DNA from: Siphonodentalium dalli
Taxonomy: Eukaryota > Mollusca > Scaphopoda > Gadilida > Siphonodentaliidae
Reading direction: 5' to 3'
DNA: 64,000 bases
NCBI GenBank assembly: GCA_032622095.1
Contig: CP136065.1
Coordinates: forward strand, 204,298,618-204,362,617
Positions 12,466 to 23,457 of the stretch are shown piece after piece (the first letter of the stretch is position 1; the number at the start of each line of letters is the position of its first letter). The notes beneath the pieces were generated by a model. The model had not been told where the DNA came from. It searched no databases and saw only the letters and a program-made list of their open reading frames with translations. The position numbers were made by a program, and so were the translations under genes.

Positions 12466-13136
12466 GTACGTTTATGTCCATTGTAATTCAGTAAAGCAAG
12501 GAATTTACAAATTTACAAAAAAACTGTACTCAATTCTGTGCTGATGAAATTTTACCGCGCTACGTTCAGATTTTATGCATGCTGAAGGTGAATCAAAAAC
12601 TAAAGTTAGCCGCTCTCAGCCAATCAGAATGCTTATTTTTAGTGACAAATTCTCAATTGAATTACAATTCAACATATACTCTCACATGGAAGAACTCTCA
12701 AGCAACTGAGTTTCAAAATTGGTCTGGAAATAATATTTATAGTGTCAATATAATGACCAATATGTGTTTAAAAAGGCTTGTTTTTAGCTTGTACGTCACT
12801 GCTAAATCGAGCTTTCAAGGGTGCATTTAAGTGATACAACTTCTCCCCTTTGAACTTACCATCTGAGTCACAGAAACTTGGTTCTCATGTTGATCATATA
12901 GATATGTCACTCAAATTACGTTATTAAATTACTATAATTTTTGTGGTCAATGGCATGAAACAATGGTCTTGAAATCATTGAAATTGTGTCAATAACAATT
13001 TTGGCCAATATTCATGAAAAAATGGTTCTGAGATATCAGTAAGAGAATTAAATCATATGAATGAGGTGATACAATTTGTTTCATATGAGGACCAAGTCTT
13101 TCTACAAATTTTGCATACTATCATGCGATACTATTT

Positions 13137-13892
13137 AAAGGTACTCAATCCGATCAGACGCTCCTAAATTGATATTTCTTTGGCTTCGGGGTAAAGAATA
13201 TTTTATTCGAGTCAAGGAACCCACTCATCATAGCTCAGAGTGATTAGGTATCGATGTTTGAACTTTGTGGTTATCATTGTTCCTGGGCCACAAACTTATT
13301 GAAGCACAAGGGTCAAATACTCTTGAGTGCCTAATAAACATACCTGTACGATTATTTACCAATCTTAAATTGTGTTATTCATAGATAAATGAACTCTTGA
13401 TTGTTGACAGTGATCAGCACACTGTAGATTCACAGACCTGGCTATCCATCGAAACTATTTCTGTCCCATGGCATCAGTAAACCAGTCAGATGGTGCGTTT
13501 TGTTAGGATGTATGGTACTAATATTTCCAGTCTGTACGTTTATTCCGCCCTGTACTATTATTCAGTTACGCGACATTTTCCAACCTGTACTATTATTAGG
13601 CACTCAAGAGTAGACGTTCTCACATATAAAGATGAATAACTCTAATATCAAGTGGTAATAATAACCACTTGATTCTAGTATTATTCATCTTTATCTGCAA
13701 GACCGTCCATTTGACCGTGTGTTTATGGTGATCAACAATTGAAATCACAAACTTCAAATATCTATATCTGATCAATCTGAGCTTTGGCGGGTGGGTGGGT
13801 TCCTCGACTCGAATCAAATAATTTTTACTCCCGAAACCAAAGAAATAGTATTTTAGGAGCGTCTGATCGTATTGAGTACCTTTAAGAATTTT
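13137..13892. mobile_element. TTTAAAGGTACTCAATCCG MITE with nested insertion
   Basis: Left end AAAGGTACTCAATCCGATC and right end CGTATTGAGTACCTTT are inverted repeats that continue inward for well over 60 bases. A secondary hairpin at about 13630-13690 (CAAGTGGTAATAATAACCACTTG) marks the original centre. A separate element at 13319-13611 interrupts the left half. The same family occurs at 9190, 37260, 44480 and 49580. Confidence 0.75.
13319..13611. mobile_element. Nested 293-bp element with 19-bp terminal inverted repeats
   Basis: Begins ACTCTTGAGTGCCTAATAA and ends with its exact reverse complement TTATTAGGCACTCAAGAGT. Inside, CTGTACTATTATT appears more than once near the right end; a related AATAATAGTACAGG motif is found at 58280-58370. 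It sits inside the MITE at 13137-13892, so it inserted later. Confidence 0.7.
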
Positions 13893-14139
13893 TTTTTTCA
13901 AACTCAATTGCACAGTTTAAAGACATTTGGCTAATTACAAACTTAATTTTGTGTAAATTTTGTGGTTATAATGCAAAGGTCTTTAAAACTGTGTAATTAT
14001 AGTAAGAAACAGAGATTATTCCTTATAATTACATCTCAACAGAATATATAAAATATTTGAATTCATTTGCTCTTTTTATGCTAATGGTAAATTACTATAG
14101 AAAATGATGTTGGTGTAATTATAATATGAAATTACATAC

Positions 14140-17100
14140 TCAAACTAATTCACATAAAAGTTCTCCAAACAGGCTCATGGCCTCATCAGCAGTAGTTGGC
14201 ATACTGAGATCAAGAGATTGCATACATGTCAGTGCCCTTTCAGCAAATTCATATGAGCAGCCATACTCACTACGGAGTGTTGTGACTACCTCCTTGCATC
14301 CATCCAAAACTGTATGGTCGAAATCTAACCCTTGGTCGCATGAGCCAAAGGCTTCTGGGGTTTCATATATGAAGTTAGGAATGCCCCTAGGTGCATCAAG
14401 ACCCTTGATCTTTCTCATCTTATGGCTATTCCAATGGTCTTTCATCTCTGCTATCTCTCTCCTAAGAATTGGCAGAAAACAAAATCTTATCAGGTCTGTG
14501 TGATGTGGCTGTCCTGTTTGTAAAACACCGGCCTCTACCATATCTTTAAAGATGTCCATGTAATACTGTGTGTACGAAGTTCTTAAATAGCCCCAAAACC
14601 TCTCTATCCTCTGGTTATGGTTGGACGATCCTGTGAAAACAGGGTGTGTGTGATACTCATCACTGTGGTTCTGACGAAGCAGAGTCTGCATATCAGTTAA
14701 TATTACATTTTCAGTTCCAGGATCAATCCTTAAAACTTGTGGCACCAGAGAAAGAGAATCTACTGATTCAAGAAAATATCTTGCAATTAGATTTGGGTCC
14801 TTGTTTGTTATGTCAACTTCTAACCAAATGAGGCGATGACTCCATCCATCCATGCACCCACTAATGGCAAAGCCATATGGCTTTATTTTGTCATTTCCAT
14901 CAATATGCCAGAAATGGTTCGGCCCATTCACCTTGTACACTCTTCTTTTAAGTCTTTTCTGCTTAAGCGCAGCACTGCGCCCAGGCTCCACGATATTAAT
15001 AATATTTCGTACAGTTTGTCTGAAAAAGATATGACAAATATTAGATGTATACAACAAAATAGTCCAGTGCATTTATGAGAAAATAGGGCTGAACCTCAAA
15101 ATAATTGCAACACAAAAGATTTTGTTTTATTTTGGTTGTGAGCATCATAGAGTATACTCAGCTAAAAATCAACAAAAATCTGAACATGCGAAATGGCCTT
15201 TTTGAGGCAAATAGTTGCGAAAATGATGAAAAATTGGTGAAAAATGGAGATTAACATTTTTTGTTAATAACTCTTGATGTAAAACATTTTCCAGATACGT
15301 TGAGAATTTTTCAAGTTATGTGCCTCCAAAATTGGGAGATTGTCTAATTTTGGAGCCTCAATTTCTGAAGAATTAGCTAAAATCCATATTTTAGGGTTTA
15401 GTATTTTAAAAACTAGAGAATGGTGAAGGGATATCCACATGCCCTGTATTTTTCATAACCTCTTACGTATACTGGGTTAAATACACTGCGCCGGAATTGC
15501 TAAACACATATCTGCCAAAATCAACTTATGGCCCTATGAATCCTTTGTGTTGACTCTTTTCCAAAAATGCCATTTTGGACTGTTTTGTGGTGTTTTTGTC
15601 CATTTTAAAGTTATTTTTGTGCACAAATAGTAAACAACAATGAATACAATTAGTGTTTAATGTGTAAAATCATTTGAACGTTCCTCCTAAAACACTTAGT
15701 TACAACAAAAAGGATCGTAGCTCTAGATATGAACATCAAAACAGGAAGCAGTTTACTTTGTATGAAAGAATAAGGTTTGTAGGAGCTGGTGATGTTAAAG
15801 TTTTATGCATCAAGGTCCATACTTTCTAGATTTTGTCAATATGGTTTCCCCTTCCCCATTTTTCAGATATTCAAATTTGGCATCAGTTTCCAGAAAAATT
15901 AGTGAAATTCACTGACATTCATTGACATATCTAACATAAGGCATTTATTTCAATACTTAAGTGTTTCAGGATGAAAGTTCAAATGATTTTGCACATTAAA
16001 CATACATTGTTTTTTACAATTTATACACAAAAACCTTTAAAAATGAACAAAAAACACCCCAAAGTGACATTTTTAGATGAGTCAATTCTAAAGATTCATA
16101 GGGCCATAATTTGATTTTCTACACCATGATTTGGGAAATTCCTTTACAATGTGCTTAACGATGTATACTTAAGTGATTATGAGAAAGACAGGGAATATGG
16201 ATATATAATTATTGATTTGTATGACGTCAAATATGTTATTTCATCACGCCGGTTCTGGACCACAGGCAAATTTGGCTGTCCATACAATGGTGGAACACAC
16301 ATTTTGTATAAGAATATTTTTGTCCTCTCAATCATAGATGCATTAAGAAATCATATTTTGTGCACAACCTAGAGAAGAAATGACTAAAACAAAAAGGAAT
16401 CCCTTCATTTTCTTTATTTTTTAAAATACAAGACCATAAAAAATGGATTTGAACTAATTTTGAGAAATTGAGCCTCCGAAATTAGACAAACTCCAAATTT
16501 TGGAGGCACATAACTCAAAAAATAGTGAACGTATCTAGGAAAGGTTTTCTGTTCTGTAATCAGGGTTGTACACTCTACAAAATGGATATATAAATGGAAG
16601 GACATGTGAAAGGAAGTTTTTTATACACATCCTTAAAAAGCTATAAAATGAGTATTTTACCAAATTTGGACAAATTTATTTCACAAAATTCATCAATTTC
16701 GCATTTCTTGATTCTTGTTGATTTTTAGTATATTATTTGTGATGGGTTAAAGTATTCATTCCCACTGAGAAACTTTGTGTTGCAATTATTTTGAGGTGAA
16801 ACCATAAATGCACTGGACTAAAATGGAGCTTTGATAACTTAGCCATGGATTGTCTCATCTGAAACTCAGATTCTGAGTGTTGTTCCGTATTGAGATTGCA
16901 CATATGTATGGCTTTCAGAGGCTTCTTGGAATCCAGAGTTATCCCTCTTCATCCACCTGAAAGTGGGGTTATGTTCAGTTGCAACTTACTTTGGTGAGCT
17001 AAGTCTGCTTTTCTGTGTGATAAAAGGTCAGCTCAGAACAAGTCCAGGTATTAGAGCTGGACATTCTTATATTCATGGTATTTTTGTAGTTATTGTGAAT

Positions 17101-17673
17101 AAAAAAAACAAATATATTATGTTCTGTTGATAGTTATTTATTAAGAATGTTATCATTTCAACTTCAGCATTATTTTACTGGCAAGTTTACCCTGAACAAC
17201 TTTGAACAAGTTCTTAGCAATGCTATGAAAATAGATCTATTTTAACACTGAAATCATTTTGACCATAACTTAAACTGTTCAGACAAAAGTTTCAAACACA
17301 ATGTTTGAAAATCCAAATATCAGTGTCTATATTCAATCTTTCTATATTGTGCATATTAACAAATTTTGTGACATATTTCTTTTTTACACACTTGTCTGAA
17401 ATTGCTTATCTTGCTGCATGGTTCCTATGGATTAAATACTCGCTACTTTGTCAAAAATAATAATCTGAAATTAATTGAAAGTGGCCTCACCGTTTCACCT
17501 TCAATTCATGGTGAGATTGAAGCCGCCTCCAGATCTGACGTGCCCCCATTCGTCTACCTATTCCTTCTTTGAGCTCAAATTTCACTGCATTGATAATCAG
17601 ATCCAAGTCCGCTTCGGCCGCTCCTTTCCGCTGCAGTCCTAGTGTCTTCAGATTCCTTCTGACAGTTCTTTTG
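14140..17673 (-). CDS. Integrase-type (DDE, IS3EU-like) transposase gene, two exons found, 5' end missing
   Basis: Exons run 17673-17491 (donor GTGAGG) and 15019-14140 (acceptor TTTTTCAG); the split codon CG|A joins them in frame. The upstream exon encodes a helix-turn-helix-like region with RRNLKTLGLQRKG and GARQIWRRLQSHHELKVKR. The second exon encodes an integrase core: FWHIDGNDKIKPYGF (first Asp), LRIDPGTENV (second Asp) and NQRIERFWGYLR (Glu), so the DDE triad is intact. The order HTH, RR-rich linker, WHIDG core is that of the integrase-core proteins abundant in invertebrates and fish, which I place with IS3EU-type DNA transposons (recalled, not searched). About 353 residues are visible, without internal stops. 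The first base of the 17491-17673 exon completes a codon from a further upstream exon that I could not find. The intron holds the long inverted-repeat element 15060-16820. The gene converges on the zinc-ribbon gene. Confidence 0.8.
15060..16820. mobile_element. 1.76-kb long-inverted-repeat element in the integrase intron
   Basis: Begins TAGTCCAGTGCATTTATG and ends CATAAATGCACTGGACTA. The arms stay complementary far inward, for example 'AATAATTGCAACACAAA' on the left and 'TTTGTGTTGCAATTATT' on the right, and 'CCTCCAAAATTGGGAGA' with an inverted partner near 16490. Little unique centre remains. No transposase is encoded. Related copies: 36813-37826, 42507-43995 and 52280-53417. Confidence 0.75.
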
Positions 17674-19460
17674 CTGTTTGGAAAATATGTTTGGTTATAG
17701 TAAACAAATAAGTAACTTTAATCTTGAAGGTCACTTTCATTTTGATGACAATAGCTGGAACACATAAAGACATCAGTTGAGTGATAATACAGAACCTGTT
17801 CCAGCAGATCATGCCATGAATCTCTACCACAGCTACGTCCATAGAAATGTTAGGCCACTAGTTAAAAACATGGGAACTTGTTGATGTTATGACAGGGGAG
17901 TTTATAATTTTGAAACAACACAATGCAGTTAATATAGAAGTTTATAACATTGAAAAAATAGTGCAGTTAATATATTTCTTAGCTAATACCTGTTTATTAA
18001 TAATACATGACTTTCACTGTAGGAGAAGGTTCTAACTCTTGATTAAATGCTTGATTAAATGACTTTGTGTACGATTTTGCTTTACATTGCTTAGAATCAC
18101 TGAAATTACTACCGGGTAATTAACTAATTGTTTACTGCGATGTCAGCGCACAAAAAATCTTGCAATCTCAATCTGGGATCCCCCTACAGTTAAGTAGATT
18201 ATTGAGGAACAGTATTAGACAAAGAAATATATTAATTCCCTGCCTTGTTGTTCAATGTTATATAGTTCCCTATCAGAAAGGGTCAGAACATGAAAAAATT
18301 CCTAGATTTTGTACTGATGGAATATGACCTTGTGTGCGTAACTGGAGTAGAGATTCAAGCCACATCTACTGGAACATGCAGATTTTGTATTGCCGTTCAA
18401 CTGATGTCTATATGGGCATGTAAGTTAGCCTTTCAATCATGTCATTTTAAGAAGAGTTGATAACAATTATTACCCCTGGCCAAGTGGTCCTGCTAATGTG
18501 CTATGATGCTGGTTGGTCCAGCTGAATTGCTATGATGCCGTTATGAAAAAGTACCATTATCTTTTCTAAATTGTCATTTTCGCGGTGTTGGTATAATCTG
18601 AACATATCCAAGATGGCTATTTACATCATTTTGCAAACACAAGTGATGCTATTATTAATTTATGCAAAAATATTTATGTGCTTGAATGTTCATATGGATA
18701 CTAAAAAGATAATGGTACATTTTTGTAATGGCAACAGTTTATTCTATCAGCATAACAGCAATTCATTAGGACCCACAATGTATGTCACAGCAGACTAGCA
18801 GGGCCACTTGTCAGTGGCGATCATAAGATGTAATAGCTCTTAGTATCTTGTAATATGAGTTTGAGAAATTCTCCTTATGAGATTTAGACTCAGGAAAAAC
18901 TGAATCCATCTTGTTTAAGCCAAGTAATACTTCTATTATACAGGTATTAGGCTCGGGAACGGCCTTGACAAAGCTTTTCAACATAGCTTTGATTATAAAC
19001 ACTGGAACTAATGTGTAAAATATGACCTCAAAATTTTGAAATGAAAATCACTTTGTATACTTTTGATACCAAATGAGGAAAAGTTCTTATATACAACACA
19101 ACTAAACTTTGGTGTCTGTCTGAGGTCTCTGGGTTGTGCAATGGAGTAGGTGTTCACTTAATTGTGATACGTTGGTGCCCGCCATACCATCCTAAATAGG
19201 CTGCTGAACCCATCGCAGAACCCAGAGACTTTAATCAGTGGCTTATAACATCTTAAATTTTCCCATTTACCCCCACCCCACCTGTCACCTGTAATTTATT
19301 ACCAGAAGAGTTACACAAACTTTTATTATCACTCCCAATTAACTGATATTATCAACTAATAATGGGCAAGTCATTGGACCAATAATTTGGAAATGTATAA
19401 TTTTTGGACTTCATCGAGTCATACCTAAGATGAGAATATGTGATCACGAGACCTATATAA
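17674..19460. other. No gene recognised
   Basis: AT-rich sequence upstream of the integrase exon. It should hold the missing 5' exon of that gene, but no conserved segment is recognisable and the short open frames have no domain. A CpG-poor composition gives no promoter hint. Confidence 0.3.
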
Positions 19461-19464
19461 ACAT

Positions 19465-19627
19465 ATTACTACAGTGAAGTGATCTGAGTCTCCACATCAT
19501 GTCTCGTTGAGAATGTGATTTCCCAGATCAGACTTGCAGCCTGTGCCAGCTCATCTGATCCAGGATATCACCTTCTCAACTCGGCGTGATATGGAGACTC
19601 AGATCACTTGACTGCAGTAATAATCTC
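19465..19627. repeat. Inverted-repeat element
   Basis: 'AAGTGATCTGAGTCTCCA' on the left is matched by 'TGGAGACTCAGATCACTT' on the right, and 'GTTGAGAATGTGAT' by 'ATCACCTTCTCAAC'. The arms span about 65 bases each with scattered mismatches around a short centre near 19545. A small MITE-like hairpin. Confidence 0.7.
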
Positions 19628-19937
19628 TATGTAGCATGCTATTGGCTGCCTACTTTTATATTCAGTACCATCTCCTGAAAAATGCTTGGTATAATAGTAT
19701 GCTTATAATTTATATAAATGTGTGGAAAATGTAGAGATCGTTGCACTTAAAAAATTAAATTAGCTTTTACAAAACAAATTATATGATGCTTAATACATGT
19801 CTGTAGTGTGGCTGTCTTATAGGCCTTATACTTCTAAATTTGAATAAAAAGATTAATCTTGTTACCAATCTTCTATATATATTTCATCCAAATGTGGAAT
19901 GTCAATAGGCAAATTGGGACCCCTGCAGTATTATATG

Positions 19938-21403
19938 CATGCACATAATCCTATATATTAGGATTATGGGCATATAATATGGATATTGGGACATATCTGG
20001 ACCCTCCTGCATTTGGACATGATACAGGTATAGTTGACTTAAGGTTAAACTGTACAGGCTCAAAGTTGGGTTCACCATTTTAAGGGCCCTTAACAGAGAA
20101 TGGGTATGTGCATATATCTTATGATTCTGGGCATATAATATGGATGTTAGGAATTATTTGGACTCCCATCCATTTGAATATGACTCAGATATAGTTGACT
20201 TAGGTTTACACTGCATAGGCTCACATTTGGGGTTCACCATTTTAAGGGCCCTCGACAGAGAATGGGTATGTGCCTATATATTAGGATTCTGGGCATATGA
20301 TATGGATATTGGGACATATATGGACCATCCTGCATCTGGGCATGATACAGATATAGTTGACTTAAGGTTAAACTGTACATGCTCAAAGTTGGGGTTCACC
20401 ATTTTAAGGGCCCTCAACAGAGAATGGGTATGTGCCTAAATATTAGGATTATGGGCATATAATATGGATATTGGGACATATCTGGACCATCCTGCATCTG
20501 GACATGATACAGGTATAGTTGACTTAAGGTTAAACTGTACAGGCTCACATTTGGGGTTCACCATTTTAAGGGCCCTCAACAGAGAATGGGTATGTGCCTA
20601 TATATTAGGATTATGGGCATATAATATGGATATTGGGACATATCTGGACCCTCCTGCATTTGGACATGATACAGGTATAGTTGACTTAAGGTTAAACTGT
20701 ACAGGCTCAAATTTGGGGTTCACCATTTTAAGGGCCCTTAACAGAGAATGGGTATGTGCCTATATATTATGATTCTGGGCATATACTATGGATGTTAGGA
20801 ATTATTTGGACTCCCATCCATCTGAATATGACTCAGATATAGTTGACTTAGGTTTACACTGCATAGGCTCACATTTGGGGTTCACCATTTTAAGGGCCCT
20901 CAACAGAGAATGGGTATGTGCCTATATATTAGGATTATGGGCATATAATATGGATATTGGGACATATCTGGACCCTCCTGCATTTGGACATGATACAGGT
21001 ATAGTTGACTTAAGGTTAAACTGTACATGCTCAAAGTTGGGGTTCACCATTTTAAGGGCCCTTAACAGAGAACGGGTATGTGCCTATATCTTATGATTCT
21101 GGGCATATAATATGGATGTTAGGAATTATTTTGACTCCCATCCATCTGAATATGACTCAGATATAGTTGACTTAGGTTTACACTGCATAGGCTCACATTT
21201 GGGGTTCACCATTTTAAGGGCCCTTAACAGAGAATGGGTATGTGCCTATATCTTATGATTCTGGGCATATAATATGGATGTTAGGAATTATTTGGACTCC
21301 CATCCATTTGAATATGACTCAGATATAGTTGACTTAGGTTTACACTGCATAGGCTCACATTTGGGGTTCACGACAGAGAATGGGTATGTGCCTATATATT
21401 AGG
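19938..21403. repeat. 162-bp satellite array 1 (about nine copies, two subtypes)
   Basis: The landmark AAGGGCCCT recurs at 20081, 20244, 20406, 20568 and 20730 and onward, giving a 162-base period. Units fall in two types: A (GGGACATATCTGGACC, TTAAGGTTAAACTG) and B (TTAGGAATTATTTGGACTCC, TTAGGTTTACACTGC), in the order A B A A A B A B B. Because 162 is divisible by 3, one plus-strand frame stays open for up to 102 codons; that is a repeat artefact. The last unit is truncated near 21370. Confidence 0.9.
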
Positions 21404-21404
21404 A

Positions 21405-21790
21405 TTAGCACAGCGGGCTAGCATCACTAAATTCACCCTCTGGGGACCTCATTCTGCTAGGGCCCCCAACTGCTATGGCAGACCTAGGATAAGATTGAAG
21501 TTCCCCAGTTGAAGTTGGTGATGTTCACCCATTGGGCACCTCAATTATGAATTTATCTTCTGCAAATTAGGGGATATAGAAACTTCCTAGAAGGGAAATG
21601 TAACTAACAACAATGTTAATTTGATACTATAGATACTTCCCAGAAGATGAGGCCTAAGCAGAATGAGGTCTCCAGAGGGTGAATTTGGTGATGCTAGGCC
21701 GCTGTGTGGGATAGCATCACTAAATTCACCCTCTGGGGACCTCATTCTGGAAATGACATTAGTCCTGATATGAACAATACATGAGAGATT
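21405..21790. repeat. Palindromic element with CAGAATGAGGTC ends
   Basis: The core 21657-21749 is an inverted repeat: CAGAATGAGGTCTCCAGAG on the left and CTCTGGGGACCTCATTCTG on the right, with TGAATTTGGTGATGCTA opposite TAGCATCACTAAATTCA. A partial right arm is repeated at 21415-21460. A diverged copy lies at 7533-7665. It abuts the end of satellite array 1. Confidence 0.7.
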
Positions 21791-22235
21791 GGGAATTAAT
21801 GACATCTAGCAAATCTGCAGGAATGTTTATAAACATATCAATATTGACATGATTGTGTCGGCATACCCAGCATATATACAGTTACAGCCAAAGTAAATGC
21901 TTCTTATTAATGATTCTGTCAAGAATTTGAGTAAATTTTATTTTTGAGACCAGGCCAGGGTGGCAGAAGCAGTGCACTTGAATGAAGGGCCAGGGGCCAC
22001 AACCTACAGAAATGTAATGGCATTAGTTTTTCAATTATCAAAAAATGTTAGACAATATATATATACAATTGACCATGGAGTTAAATACACTTTTTTTCTT
22101 CTTTTTTTTTTAAATATTCTAATAAAAAAAAACAATTCCACAGTTTTTTTAAATATTCTTTTATTTTTTAATATATCATTTCTTTTCTATTCTTTTCTTT
22201 TTTGGTTAAAGAGTTTAATCTGAATTTTTTTTTTC

Positions 22236-22765
22236 TGAGTTATGTCCCTGGCCCCACCCACATTTGACCCAGTGACCTCATTTGAACAAATCTGAACCCC
22301 AGTCAACCAATGATCCTTCATACCAAATATGAACCCATTTGGCCTGATGGTATTCGAGAAGATGTTTAAAAGAATTACTATGGAGGGAAAGAGTTATGGC
22401 CCTGGTTTCTCAACTAATCAACCTGGTGACCTCATTTGAACAAATCTGGATGTGAGTCACCTAGGGAACATCCACACCAAATATGAACCCATTAGGCCTT
22501 ATGGATCTGGAAAAGAAGTCGTTATAAGAATTACTATGAAGGAATAGAGTTGTGGCCCTGCTTTCGCAACTATTTGACCCAGTGACCTCATTTGAACAAA
22601 TCTGAATGAGAGTCACCTAGGGAACATCCACACCAAATATGAACCAATTCGGTCCAATGGAACTTTAGAAGAAGATGTTCAAAGAATTGTTGACGGACGG
22701 ATGGACGGACGGACGAGGAGTGATGACTATAGCTCCACCGGAGACTTCGTCTCAGGTGAGCTAAA
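22236..22765 (+). repeat. Mollusc-type dispersed repeat with GACGGACGG tail
   Basis: Three imperfect internal units carry 'CCTCATTTGAACAAATCTGA', 'ACACCAAATATGAACC' and 'GAGTTATGGCCCTG', then GACGGACGGATGGACGGACG and a palindromic 3' tail 'AGCTCCACCGGAGACTTCG', 'CTCAGGTGAGCTAAA'. Relatives: 6625-6985 (inverted), 29000-29240 and 31135-31310. The open frames over it are not genes. Confidence 0.7.
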
Positions 22766-22938
22766 AAGTGAAAATGATTGGAGAGTGACATTTTAACATG
22801 GCATAAAACCAGAATCTATCCACTTTCGGGAAACATTAATCTGGATTGGAATTATGACAATGATTACAAGTCAGGGGTTTTTCATGATAAAGTGTTAATA
22901 ATTTCTAAATCGATCAACAATCGATACCAAAAACTATA

Positions 22939-23281
22939 CAGGTGTGGGTAGGGACCAGCCTAGAAGTTTCAAATTGGGAGAAGTCACTTCTCACTGTTTA
23001 GTTATTAGGGAGAAATAAAATGTTATCAGCGAGAAGTAACAATGTATGAAGTTCAATTATAACCCTTTTATGACCCAAATAAGTATTATGCAGCACAAGA
23101 GCCCATTTATAAAACCTTTATAGTCAGAAAGGACACCATTATAATCAGTAAATATATTTTAAATATTCTGTTTGGTATATGAGAGAGAAGTCACTTCTCT
23201 CGGGGACAAAATTAGGGAGAAGTGGTAAATTTTAGATAGAAGATCTCTCCCAAGTCGCCCTCTAGGCTGGTCCCTGGGTGT
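22939..23281. repeat. Inverted-repeat element with GGGACCAGCCTAG ends
   Basis: The left end GTAGGGACCAGCCTAGA is matched by 'CTCTAGGCTGGTCCCTG' on the right; inner segments GGGAGAAGTCACTTCTC and 'AGAGAAGTCACTTCTCTC' are themselves palindromic. The element ends about 180 bases beyond the HARBI1-like stop codon. Confidence 0.65.
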
Positions 23282-23457
23282 GGGGTGTGTCATCATAAAA
23301 AAATGCTCATAAAATTTGAACACGATCAGATACAAAAATACTCTAGTTATTGCATCGGATATCATGTGCCTACAGACAGACGAATGATGGATGGTTGATC
23401 CAGATGTCAGCATTATGTGTACCATACATGGTATGGGTACACATAAAAACTAGTTGA

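Noticed and set aside
14126-14503. 125-codon plus-strand frame
   Set aside because: Antisense shadow of the integrase core exon, which has the conserved DDE residues on the minus strand.
20140-21096. Three consecutive open frames of about 100 codons with repeated peptide text
   Set aside because: They arise because the 162-bp satellite period is divisible by 3; satellite array 2 of the same family does not keep the frame, and there is no domain.
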